This document shows, piece by piece, positions 1 to 10,367 of a DNA stretch of 64,000 bases. Both the position numbers and the translations under genes were made by a program. The DNA is from Daucus carota subsp. sativus (lineage: Eukaryota; Streptophyta; Magnoliopsida; Apiales; Apiaceae), in contig NC_030384.2 of the NCBI RefSeq assembly GCF_001625215.2, positions 40,334,390 through 40,398,389 on the forward strand, read 5' to 3'. Position 1 is the first letter of the stretch. Every line of letters starts with the position of its first letter. A model generated the notes under the pieces. The model was not told the origin of the DNA. It saw only the letters and a program-made list of their open reading frames with translations, and did not search any database.

Positions 1-855
1 CGTTTATGGTACGCAACTTATGACGTTCTTTTAGATAGACATTTTGGAAATATCATTTTAGAACAAATTAAATTTATTCCCGATTGTTATTAACCAGATA
101 AAAAAGTTATTAACCGGTGATTAATCCATTTTAAAAGCAATGAATGATACAAATGTTCATGATACTAAAATGTTATTTACTCCCGCTTGGCATGCCACTG
201 TGCCCCAAATTGTGTTCGGGCTCTTCCGTATGTGATTTTATGATCATACTAGAGGCCCATTTATTGATTTCAAGTCCTGATAATTATAAAATATTTTACT
301 TTTCTCACGTATATATTTGAACTTCTGATTATAATTTAAATTAATAATTTTAGAAAGTATTTATGAATAATAGTTTTAATTATATAATTTATTTTATAGA
401 AAAATTAGAATAATAAGTACTACTTATACAAATAATTTTTTTTGAATATTTTGTCAAAAGTTAGATTCGATTGCAAACTATACATGACATGCCCTGTTAT
501 GACTCGTAATTGTCACATTATTATTAGTGGCCTGCTTTCTATATTATTATATTTTCTTTGCGTTTGAAAGATTTCTTATACTTGGTTGGCCCAAAGGATA
601 TCATCGAGGTCCAGAAGATGTGTAGACCTTGTCCAGAAATTTGCAAGTTTAATAAATGACATTAATCCTGAATGATACATTATTTAGCTAATCTAGACTC
701 GTTCAGAGATTAAAAAGTGACCCCAATAGTACCGGAAACAGATTCGAAATTAAGTCGGCAAGAGTACGTGATACAGGCTAGACATTCTATCGAACGGTGT
801 AAAAATATTCTCCATCTAATGCCAGAAGTTAGTGTCAAACATATTCGAAAACAAG

Positions 856-1094
856 TACTCCCTCTGTTTGGATATATTAGTCTCTTGACTTTTTTGCACG
901 CACATTTAAGAGCTTTGACCGCACATCTAAAATTATTATTTTTAAAAATTTCTTTTTGTGAATAAAAGTATTAATGATATATTTTAATTCACAAAAAAAA
1001 ATTTTCAAAAATAATAATTTTAAATGTGCGGTCAATGCTCTTAAAAGTGTGTGCAAAAAAGTCAAACGACTATTATATCCAAACAGAGGGAGTA
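856..1094. mobile_element. Stowaway-like MITE (Tc1/mariner type)
   Basis: The ends are inverted repeats beginning CTCCCTCTGTTTGG and ending CCAAACAGAGGGAG, flanked by TA on both sides. The whole element is close to a perfect palindrome of about 110 bp per arm, which would fold into a long hairpin. A TA target duplication and CTCCCTC ends are the Stowaway signature. No coding capacity. Confidence 0.88.
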
Positions 1095-1507
1095 TACACA
1101 TAACTCATGAATTAGCTAGATTGTCTCGCATGATTAATTGCTATAATATTTTTACATATTCTAGTGGAAATTTGTATGCTTGATGCAGCTTTTAAATGAG
1201 AAATTTCAGTTGCTTTCAAAATAAAACCAACTATATATTTGATAGACAAATGATCAATATCTAAAGTTAGCGAGAGCATATTCGATGGATGGATACATCA
1301 ACGTAAATCAGTTTATAACTAAACTTTATTAAATTTGTAATACATTGAGTTCTGATAAAATTTACAATAATAGTTGGTAAAAAGAATGATTATATTATAT
1401 TTTTATTATAATAAATAATAGATTTTAGCGACGAATTTAAGAAGAATGCAGATGCTTCGAGTTACAGGTTAGCGAAACTTTTTGGATTTTATTTAGTAAT
1501 TTCAGTC

Positions 1508-1634
1508 CAGCAGGGGACTATTAGAAGCAGCAGAAAGAAGATGAGCCGACTTTGCTCACAGCAGGGGACTATTAGAAGCAGGGGATTTTATTAGAAGCAA
1601 GCAGAAAGAAGATGAGCCGACTTTGCTCACAGCA
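1508..1634. repeat. Short tandem duplication
   Basis: A unit starting CAGCAGGGGACTATTAGAAG and ending in GACTTTGCTCACAG occurs twice in a row. The second copy carries an extra internal AGCAGGGGATTTTATTAGA-like stretch. Function unknown. Confidence 0.75.
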
Positions 1635-1803
1635 TGACGGTCACCCCGTCTGGGACTTTTTTGAGGCCGTTTGCTGACTTTAAGAATGAGACTCTTCCAA
1701 ATGACAAAACAAAATTTTAATATAATTAAAATAACATGATATCATAAACAAAATTAGACTACTACAACTGAAAAATTGTTTTTTTTAAGTAATTAGACTT
1801 AAA

Positions 1804-2069
1804 TACTCCCTCCGTCCCTTTTTACATGTCCCTTTTGAAAAAAAAATTTGTCCCAAATTACTTGTCCACTTCTCTTTTCAAAGCAATTTTTTGTATGTTT
1901 TTTCAAAATGTAACAATTTCCAATGTTTGACTAGCATATATATATATACAACTCTATCTAATTCATTACATTTATTAGAGATATATATGAAAACAAGATA
2001 TCCACCTAACATTTTCTTAAGATGCGTTATTTTTTCAAAAGGGACAAGTAAAAAGGGACGGAGGGAGTA
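1804..2069. mobile_element. Stowaway-like MITE, CTCCCTCCGTCCC family
   Basis: Inverted ends CTCCCTCCGTCCCTTTTT and AAAAAGGGACGGAGGGAG sit between TA dinucleotides. A relative lies at 23415-23679 and a degenerate one at about 2893-3178. Non-coding. Confidence 0.88.
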
Positions 2070-2281
2070 TGTGTGTGGCCGTGTGGGATTTACTGTTTGT
2101 GCAGTCTACTAGTTTGTGAGGAGAGAGAAAGAATAAGAATAGACGTGCATGGCTGGGTCTTGGGAGTTGAGAATTGATTAGTGTTTAAATAAAATAATGG
2201 TAAAAATTAAAGAAATATTAATATTATATTATATTTATCATGAGTATACCAAAAGATAGAAAATAGTAGTAATAAATTAGG

Positions 2282-2343
2282 GGCCCTAAATTTTCATGAC
2301 CCTGTGCTGTTGCACTTGTTGCACTCCCTCAAAACCGGCCCTG
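2282..2343. mobile_element. Decayed end of an hAT-like element
   Basis: Read on the minus strand, this stretch begins CAGGGCCGGTTTTGAGGG, a terminal motif common in plant hAT non-autonomous elements. The opposite end and an 8-bp target duplication could not be identified, so the extent is uncertain. Confidence 0.4.
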
Positions 2344-2892
2344 ATGACGGCTATATTTTTCTTACTCAAAATCGAAAAGATGTCGATCACAAAATTATTT
2401 GCAGACCTCATGATGTTTATGTAGTGACACGAAGGGAAATTGAGAGCCACAAAAACTTTCAAGGTCATAATTAGTGTAGATTTGTCTCTCAACCAAACAT
2501 ATACTACTACATTGCTTAATAAATTGCAAGGCAGAAAGGCAGCAATTGCTTGGGCATGGAATCCTAGACCGAAAGCACCAACTTCTGTTTCATTGGATCC
2601 GGTCTCCCAAGTGCTCCTTATGTAATGTATGTGTTATCCATAATAACCCTATCCTTGATGAGCTAATAACTAGTGATGCCGGGAACAATATGATTTCTAT
2701 TTCTTTTCTAATTCTCCGTTTCTGTTTTAAAAACATGTTTTCCTTATTATATATTTTTCTCAAAATGATTCAAAAATATAATCAAAGATCTTATCTACTT
2801 TTTAAAAATAATTTTTTTAATATTTATAATGCAAAGGCATGTTACTCATGAAGTTTCGTGATTATAAATTATAAAATATATATGATACATGA

Positions 2893-3178
2893 TACTCCGT
2901 CCTCTTATACATGTTCTTTTTAAAAAATTATGTATATTAACACAAAAAAGTAGTATGATTTTCTTTCGTGTATCATTAATTAGTTCATTGAGAAGTGTGA
3001 ATAGAGTTAAGTTTCAAAAAAATTACAATAAATTTAGAGATTTAGTACATTGAAAAATGAGAATAAAGTTGAGTTTAAAAAAAAGTCAAAATAAATATAA
3101 AGACAACGGAAAGGAGGGAAATACAAGTAATTTGGGACAAATTTTTTTCTTTAAAACACATGTATATTGAGACGGAGA
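2893..3178. mobile_element. Degenerate Stowaway-like MITE
   Basis: The ends resemble the CTCCGTCC.../...GACGGAG termini of the element at 1804-2069, and the internal CATGT and TTTGGGACAA motifs also match. Many substitutions and an eroded right end suggest an old copy. Boundaries are approximate. Confidence 0.55.
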
Positions 3179-3600
3179 AAAAAATTTAGCACACGTACCA
3201 TTATATTGCAAGTCATTAAAATCAAATCATGTATTAAGGTCGTAACGAGTGATGAGTTCCATATAAGCATATTTATAATGCAGTTAAATGACCACTAATA
3301 TACATGGCTTACGATTGCATGCCTCGTATACATAGCACTAAGCTATAACACGATTTGTCTGGCAACATCTTTCAGTTATTAAGTAATTAAAAACCAAGAG
3401 ATCCTCATAGAACTCTTCTCTCTTTGTGAAGATTCTTGTGGCGTAAATAATTGGCAAGTGTTTGATAAAGGATAATGGAATTTGAACTATGTGTAATTTG
3501 AGTTGAGTGCAATTTTCTGACTGTGCATGGGTAATTATGGCAAGTGTTCTGCAGACTCTGAACATATACATTCTACATGCTTCTCCTAACTTGAGTTTCC

Positions 3601-3608
3601 TATAAATA
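3601..3608 (+). promoter_or_regulatory. TATA box of the WAT1-related gene
   Basis: TATAAATA lies 51-58 bp upstream of the start codon at 3659, so transcription would begin near 3632 and give a leader of roughly 25-30 bases. Confidence 0.7.
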
Positions 3609-3658
3609 GGGCTGTCAAATGTTTGCAATGCACTCAATCTAGAACTAGCTAGCTAAAA

Positions 3659-5414
3659 ATGGAAACTACAATGTCATTTAAAGTGTTGAGCCAAATGCTC
3701 TTGAATATAAGACCCTATTTAGCTATGATATCTTTGCAGTTTGGATATGCAGGAATGTATATAGTTACCATGGTTTCGTTTAAACAAGGCATGAGTCACT
3801 GGGTACTTGTGGTCTACCGTCATGTGGTCGCCACGCTAGCTATCGCTCCCTTCGCCTTTGTTCTTGAAAGGTTTTCTTCTCGTTTTTCCCCGAGCTTGAA
3901 TTTTAAAGACTAGCTTTCATGCTGTGGTTAACACCATTCATGTTTTTGGTTTTTTGGTTTTACAGGAAGATAAGGCCAAAGTTAACACTTTCAGTATTTT
4001 TGAAAGTAATGCTGCTCGGACTATTAGAGTAATGTTCTGAACCACTTCAACATTATTGGATAACATATATGAATAATCAGTACTGCAAGAGCAAATTAAG
4101 AAAATTTTACTGCATGTCTTGTGATTCTAATTTTTGCGTATGTTCAGGCCTGTGATTGATCAAAATTTATACTACGTCGGGATGAAATCCACCTCCGCGA
4201 CATTTGCAGCTGCCACGGTCAATGTCCTCCCAGCTCTTACCTTCATCATGGCAATTATTTTCAGGTATTTTTCCATTCTTTAGATTGTTACCTAAAGATC
4301 GACTAACAGAGAGCCAAGTTACAATTTAGTTGTATGTTGATATAATAACGACGTTTTTTAAATGATAATTAGGATGGAAAGAGTAAACTTGAGGCAGAAA
4401 CCTGGACTAGCCAAGGTGATAGGAACATCAATAACACTGTCAGGAGCCATGCTAATGACCTTGTACAAAGGCCCTGTTGTCGACATCTTAGGCGGTTACT
4501 CCCACAGATCCCAACATGAGAATTCAGGAGATGCATCCTCCGGTCAGCACTGGGTTGCAGGAACCATAATGCTACTTTCATGCACCATTGGTTGGTCTGC
4601 TTTCTTCATTGTTCAGGTGAGTGTTACTGTGACTAATAATTACTTGTTTATTGTTCAGGAACAATATCGTGCTAATTTATATATTATTTGGATTGATCAG
4701 TCGATGACATTAAAGGAGTACCCTGCGGAGTTATCATTGACAAGTTTGATATGTGTGATGGGGATGGTGGAAGGGGGGGTTGTGGCGCTTGTAATGGAAC
4801 GCGACATGTCTGCCTGGGCTATTGGTTTTGACTCGAGGCTTCTTGCTGCTGCTTATTCTGTAAGTTGATCAAATTCTTCACCCAACATATAATTTCATAT
4901 ACGCATATGTTACTTATCAATTTGAAATATGTGCCAGGGGGTCGTTTGTTCTGGAATCGCATACTATGTGCAAGGTTTCGTGAACAAAGTAAGAGGTCCA
5001 GTGTTCGTCACAGCTTTTAGTCCTCTAGCCATGATCATCACTGCCATTCTTGGGGCTATCATTTTATCAGAGCAAGTTCACCTCGGAAGGTAATTGAGCA
5101 CATATATTGGCAAATGTTATGTTGCAGTCCGACTGGCCTAAATGATTATGTATTCATAAGTACTACATGTAAATGAATTAATTATATGTTTGGTCTATTT
5201 CAGCTTGCTTGGAGCAGTTGTAGTGGTGATTGGCCTTTACTCGGTGGCATGGGGGAAAAGCAAAGATGAAAACATGACAAGTGGGGAAGGTAAAGCCCAA
5301 GAGTTGCCAGTGGTTCGCGAAGATAAATATAAATCGGCTCATGACAGTTTTGATGGAGCAACTGCTTTGGACACTAGTATTGCATTAAAGAGTGCTCTTT
5401 CAGGAGAGCCATAA
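3659..5414 (+). CDS. WAT1-related (nodulin MtN21/EamA-like) transporter
   Basis: Seven exons can be joined by GT-AG introns with matching phases: 3659-3870, 3966-4028, 4148-4264, 4373-4616, 4701-4859, 4938-5089 and 5204-5414. They give 385 residues, normal for the family. The product is a multi-pass membrane protein of the plant drug/metabolite transporter superfamily with two EamA repeats. Recognisable family stretches are the N-terminal PYLAMISLQFGYAGMYIV helix, the MKSTSATFAAATVNVLPALTF segment and the late PVFVTAFSPLAMIITAILGA helix, followed by a hydrophilic cytosolic tail. WAT1 itself exports auxin from the vacuole, but relatives move amino acids or are uncharacterised, so the substrate is not assigned. 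The start is the first ATG after the TATA box at 3601. Intron 4 (4617-4700) is 84 bases and open in frame, so its retention would insert 28 residues. Confidence 0.93.
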
Positions 5415-5875
5415 AAATGATCAGAATACTATGTATAGATCCATTTCCTTGCATCTTACTTTCTTTCCGGTCGGCTATTTGTACTCTGTTTATATGTGTG
5501 TATAGAGCTATTTGCCGATTTGCGTATATGACTTTTGTACTTGTGTTTCATCATCAATATGACCTATATAAGAAACGGATGATTACAAATTAATTTTTGC
5601 TTGTAAAGTTTAAGGTGGAAGGGGAGTAGAGTTGTTTCAATGTCTTTTAAGTGCAGATGAAACATGTTTCCTGTTTAGATACAGAGGTTTGAGGAACTTG
5701 TATCATTTGTCAAGATTTATGTCATAACAGCAGCAAAGTTCTTACATTGTACCAATTTTTAACTGAAGTATTAAGAACCATAAGTTGGACAAGAGGAATA
5801 TGGTAGCTGAACAGGCATATACATAATTACATGAATAGTGATCACTAGTGATTATCACCAATTTCTTCCAGTTTT
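5415..5875. other. Convergent 3' flanks of transporter and protease genes
   Basis: Holds the 3' untranslated regions of the WAT1-related gene (+) and the protease (-). From about 5588 the sequence is repeated at about 15190, marking the left end of the module A/module B tandem duplication. Confidence 0.6.
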
Positions 5876-6984
5876 TCAGGCAGTGGGATAGGAAGCCTGC
5901 ATTGCAATACCACATAGGCCTTCTTCAGCGGCTATGCCTCTTTGCATCCTTATATAACCTTCTTCACCCCAACTTGTGCCCCATGAGTTCTTCACAAGCC
6001 AATACTTGGTTCCATCCGCGGCAGTGCCATAGCCTACAGCAGTCACTCCATGATCTAACTCAGTTCCACACTGACCTGTAAACACACCACTAGAGTAGAA
6101 CTGGAAGTCGGAACCACTAGCATCAATAGCAACTGAGATTGGTTGATTTGCAACAGCTTTCAGCAGTGCACTCTCACTATTTGCAGGCACATCCTCGTGT
6201 CCAGTTATCGTGGCTGCATGATTTGCTTCTTTGTTGGCATTGCATGTCCCATCAGTTCCACTGTAAGGGTAGTTTGTTTCAGTTGAGAGGCCGTGGTTTT
6301 CTTGGATGAAATCAAACGCATTGTCCATAAGACCACCCTCACAGCCTTGATCCTCACCGCTAGTATCACAATCTACCAATTCTTGCTCGGATAGAGAGAT
6401 CAACTTGCCAGTTTTAAGCTGAGTAATTCCTTCCATAGCTGCCACAGCTGAAAACGCCCAACAGCACCCTGTATTTTAAGAAAGAAGTGTTAAAAGAATA
6501 CTCCAAAATAATAACAGAGTATAAATCATAACATACAAACTAAAGACTTACCACACTGGCCCTGGTCCTTGATAGGAGTAACTGCACCTTTTTTTCTCCA
6601 GTCCATGGTAGATGGCACTGCAGTAACATTTTCATATCGGAATACATTTGTAGACGTGGCGCAAACATGGCTCTTGAATCTGTTTCTTGACGCTGTAAAC
6701 TCTTCATTGGTAAGATCTGCAAATTCATTGGCCCCTAGTTTGTATGGCCTGTTATTTGCTTTATTCATTGTCTGGATGTATTTGAGGTTCTCTTCAAAGA
6801 TGGTAGAACGCCTATGTTTCTCATCAGCTGTTTTGTACACACGTCCATAACGTGTCATCCATTGCTCATGTGTCTCGGTCATTGATGCCTCATTCAAAGA
6901 ACGAGCTGCAGTCAGAGATGCCAAGAATCCGATGGTAAAGAGCAGAGCCAAGACTATGCACTGGTGCTTGACGGTTAAAGCCAT
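5876..6984 (-). CDS. SAG39-like papain-family cysteine protease, copy 1
   Basis: Two exons, 6984-6552 and 6468-5876, are joined across a phase-1 intron (donor GTAAG, acceptor AG) and encode 341 residues. This is a secreted or vacuolar C1A endopeptidase made as a preproenzyme. Residues 1-27 form a signal peptide. An I29 propeptide follows, with an ERFNIN-type helix around residues 45-75 and FADLTNEEF near residue 90. The mature enzyme starts near VPSTMDW (about residue 122). Catalytic residues are Cys147 in GCCWAF (with oxyanion Gln141), His284 in [11 protein letters not shown] and Asn305 in KNSWG. There is no KDEL tail or granulin domain. Relatives act in senescence, cell death and defence. 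All key residues are intact. It is divergently arranged with the F-box gene at 9087. Confidence 0.95.
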
Positions 6985-7059
6985 TAAATTTAACTATTGG
7001 GAAAGTTAGATGTTTTAGAAGTATTGCGAGTTTATGCATTCTAGCACTGGACTTGGGCA

Positions 7060-7067
7060 ATTTATAG
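7060..7067 (-). promoter_or_regulatory. TATA box of protease copy 1
   Basis: Minus-strand CTATAAAT lies 76-83 bp upstream of the ATG at 6984. The same element occurs at the matching place in copy 2 (17038-17045). Confidence 0.65.
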
Positions 7068-8129
7068 GCAAACAATAAAACCTCTACAGCTAGTTTCTGG
7101 GATATGTCAAACTTTTTTGCCGTGCCTGTAAAATGGGGGTGAATCAGACATTGTTGAATAAAACATCTGGAAACGTTGGTGTGGTTTACCCGTTGGTCTG
7201 ATTTCCTACAAAATCAACTTCAAACGCCAAGCAGCTAAACGTGTTCACAGGTGAGGTATTTGTCCATGTTGTATGTGAAATGTAATCTTATTCACATGTT
7301 ATAATCTTACATTAACGTATTAATAATTTTTTATTTAATAATAATAATTATTATATCATTATGAAAAGACTTTCGTATGGATTATGATTTTATAATTAAA
7401 GAGTTCAATGCTGAGTAGGATTTTATGATTATTTTTGTACAATTATAAATGAATTATTGTCTAAAATTTCAAGCCTACGAAGTTCATTTCCTAAAATTTT
7501 AGTTCAAATTATAAAAAAAAAATTATAAGTTTAAACTAATATAATTATATTTTGTGATGACGGTTAAAGTCGTTTCAAATTAAAAGTATAATTATAATTT
7601 GTGATGATGATTAAAATCGTTTTCGGATTAAAATGGAGTGAATTAGATTGACATGATATATTTAATTCAAATTTTAATATATTATTAATAATTTATAAAT
7701 CATTAATTATTTTCGATATATCGGAAGAAAATTACAAAACCACCTTTTCTGTTCTCAAAATTATAGGAAGGAAATTTCAAATTTTCGAATATATTAGGAG
7801 AAACATTCAAAATTACCATTTTCGGTTCTCAAATGATCGGAAGAAAGTTTCAAAATGTCAATATTAAAAAGTATTTATGATAGGAAGTTTCCAAATGAGA
7901 GAAGAGATTTATTGGATGTAAGTTTAAAATTAGAAAAAAAACAATATAACATATATTATGATGGAAAAACAGCAGAACATATATATATTTATTTAAATTA
8001 AGTAATTTAAATATCAAACTGCCTTTAAAAATTTAAAACATTATATTAAACTACAAATAATATTTGATAATTTATTTTAAATTTTAGAGGTGGGATATAG
8101 TGTATTTACATAAAATATTATGAATATAA

Positions 8130-8355
8130 AATTATGTGATAATTTTATATGATGATCAAAATATATGATATCTTAACATATATTTTATATATTATAAAAA
8201 GATATGTATTTATTTGTGAATTTATTATGAATATAAAATAATATAAAATATATGAATATAAAATTATGTGATAATTTTATATGATGATCAAAATTTGTAA
8301 TATATTAACATATATTTTATATATTATAAAAGGATATTTATTTATTTGTGAATTT
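8130..8355. repeat. Imperfect tandem repeat, ~125-bp unit
   Basis: A stretch containing AAAATTATGTGATAATTTTA, ATGATGATCAAAAT and TATTTATTTGTGAATTTATT occurs twice in direct orientation, once from about 8130 and once from about 8255. AT-rich, with no known function. Confidence 0.7.
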
Positions 8356-9005
8356 ATTTAAGAAAATATTATGACACCGTTGTAAAACAGAATTTATAAA
8401 CTAATTTTAATAAATAGGCTGTGATTAAATATTTTATGTTGTTGAAGAACTGTAAAGTGCACTACCCTTGTTTACTCAATTGCCAAAAAGTGTTTAGTAC
8501 TCCTCCGTCTAGTATGCAGGAGATGCTTTTATATGATTTACCTGATTAATGAAAGTCCTCATTTTTATTAAAGAAAAACTGTAAAGTGCACTAGAATTCG
8601 TAGAGTCCATCTACAACGCGCCTAATTCCATAAAATCAAGGACTTTCAAAACTAATAAATTTTTGAATATCACTGCGTTGTAATGGATTGTTTATAATTC
8701 ATAAATAGTTTCAAATTTTGAAATATTAATTAAAATCTAGATTGAATATTTAAATTTTTTATATATAATAAAATATAATTAAAATATAAAAAGTAATCTC
8801 CCCAATTTTAACAATTTTTTAAATATTAGAATATCCAAATTTTTGAAAATAACACAAATATATAATCTAAAATATAAATTTGGCCTTTGGGTGTGTAAAA
8901 ATTTTGGATAACCCGAATTAAAGAAGGAAGGAATAAGTTATCTCCCAGCTAGATTGGTGTTCTTAACAAATCAAATAACTAAATGGATTATGACTTCGTA
9001 CGTGT

Positions 9006-9013
9006 TATGAATA
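9006..9013 (+). promoter_or_regulatory. Degenerate TATA box of F-box copy 1
   Basis: TATGAATA lies 74-81 bp before the ATG, at the place where paralogue 2 has a canonical TATAAATA (17707-17714). Copy 3 has the same altered form at 60192-60199. Confidence 0.45.
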
Positions 9014-9086
9014 CCTTTATTGTCAACCAATCCACCTTTAAGAATACGAAAGAAAGAGATTTTGGACTGAGCGAGAGAGGCAAGGG

Positions 9087-10367
9087 ATGAAGGGCGTTAA
9101 AGTGTTTGAGTTGTTGACACTCTCAATTTCTGTGTCAATAATTCTTCTAAATAGTTATTACTCCTCAAAGCACAAGCAGAAGCACCTCGAAGAAAAAGAA
9201 GTGAGTGACCACTGGGCTGAACTTGACCGGAATCTATTGGGAGAAATAGCTAGCAGACTCTGCGTGATTGATCGGGCTCGTTTCGGTGCTGTTTGCACCC
9301 AATGGTTGGCCGCGGCTCATATCATTAAAACTAGATTCTCCTCATCATTACCATGGCATGGTTGTCAATATCCAGGCACCCCTGAATTCCGAATCTATGA
9401 CCCATTATCATATCCAAGCCATCTAGTTTCACGACACTTTATAGACTGGTCTGAATTAGGTATTCCATCTGATTCTGATGATGTATATTTGCATGGTGTC
9501 AAGCACAATTGGGTTTTTCTTTCTGTTAGCAAACCAAGATTGTTTTTCTGGAGGCGTAGTCACGTCTTTTTGTTCTCGCCCTTTACTAAAAGAATCATCA
9601 CCCTTCCTACTTTTGACCATCCTGATCGTCTCCGAGTCGTTTCCACGTTTTCCACCCGACCCGATTCACCAGATTGTGTCTTTTGTTGCGTAGACGCTAG
9701 CCAAGTTAACACAATTGTTGTTGCAACATATCGCAATGGTGATGCACAATGGACTTCTAGACGATTCAATAAGCCTCCTGCTTTTAGGCCTGGGAATCTC
9801 CTTTCTCACATCCTTGCTGGAATTCTCTACATTCCTTCTCCTTTTGGACAAGTAGCATCCTATAATATCCGTAATGGAGAATTCAAATTCGACCGTTTGC
9901 GTAGGGACGAGTTTGTGTTTGAGAATTCTTATAGAAGGACAGTCCAGTCGTTTGAGTTGAATGGGGAGTTGCTGATAATAGGTCTTAACCCCGATGTCAG
10001 AAAGGATGCTACTCTTCCAGGCCAGCAATTTGTAAGAAGGTATGATCGCTCGCGCAAGGTTTGGCTACCCGTGAGAACCTTATGGGGTTACGCTTTATTT
10101 TACACTGAAAAGTGTATCGACGTTGCAGTGGTCAATACAAAGAATAAGACATGTAACAGACTATTACCCAACAATGTGTACCGTTTTTTCAGTGGCGGGT
10201 GCCTTGTTTACTCTTTACTGGACGGTGAATTGGTTCAGACTAAGTGTGTAAATTCAAACTTTTTGGGCGATGGCGGGAACGATTTACCTGAATATAAGTA
10301 TAATTATTCTACTCCAGACACAGATTTAGCTTATTGGTTAGAAGCTCCTCGCATCCGCTCCTCCTAA
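9087..10367 (+). CDS. F-box protein with DUF295/KIB-like C-terminal domain, copy 1
   Basis: Intronless frame of 426 residues. A hydrophobic segment at residues 7-25 (FELLTLSISVSIILLNSYY) could anchor the protein in a membrane, which is unusual for F-box proteins. Residues about 42-80 form an F-box (LDRNLLGEIASRLCVIDRAR, then VCTQWL), the part that docks on SKP1 in SCF ubiquitin ligases. The remaining 340 residues resemble the DUF295/KIB beta-propeller type seen in proteins such as At1g57790: HGVKHNWVFLS, the FLFSPFTKRIITLP motif, and RNGDAQWTSRRF. The substrate is unknown. The ATG is supported by conservation of the N-terminus and leader among three paralogues. DNA identity to the copy at 60273 is about 99% and is concentrated in the first two thirds. 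Confidence 0.88.
   Translation: MKGVKVFELLTLSISVSIILLNSYYSSKHKQKHLEEKEVSDHWAELDRNLLGEIASRLCVIDRARFGAVCTQWLAAAHIIKTRFSSSLPWHGCQYPGTPEFRIYDPLSYPSHLVSRHFIDWSELGIPSDSDDVYLHGVKHNWVFLSVSKPRLFFWRRSHVFLFSPFTKRIITLPTFDHPDRLRVVSTFSTRPDSPDCVFCCVDASQVNTIVVATYRNGDAQWTSRRFNKPPAFRPGNLLSHILAGILYIPSPFGQVASYNIRNGEFKFDRLRRDEFVFENSYRRTVQSFELNGELLIIGLNPDVRKDATLPGQQFVRRYDRSRKVWLPVRTLWGYALFYTEKCIDVAVVNTKNKTCNRLLPNNVYRFFSGGCLVYSLLDGELVQTKCVNSNFLGDGGNDLPEYKYNYSTPDTDLAYWLEAPRIRSS

Larger units (their letters stand above)
1..3600. other. Gene-free, MITE-rich left flank
   Basis: AT-rich sequence with no open frame that looks coding. It holds two clear Stowaway-like elements, a degenerate third, a short direct repeat and a decayed hAT-like end, each listed separately. 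The short open frames seen here fall inside or across those repeats. Confidence 0.7.
7068..9086. other. Intergenic spacer between divergent protease and F-box genes
   Basis: Strongly AT-rich. About 7285-8765 has no counterpart in module B, where the flanking sequences join directly near 17270. An imperfect tandem repeat lies at 8130-8355. The part from about 8607 is duplicated upstream of the F-box gene at 60273. No gene seen. Confidence 0.55.

Noticed and set aside
717-965. 82-codon frame at the left edge
   Set aside because: Its second half runs into the Stowaway MITE and the first half has no recognisable feature.
1640-2350. Possible hAT element between ATGACGGT (1634) and ATGACGGC (2344)
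   Set aside because: The left inner sequence (CACCCCGTCTGG) does not match the CAGGGCCGG right end, so the 8-bp similarity is probably chance; only the right end is reported.
6569-6850. 93-codon frame antisense to protease exon 1 (also at 16547, 54526, 57891)
   Set aside because: It is conserved only because the sense strand codes for the protease propeptide; there is no independent start context or family.
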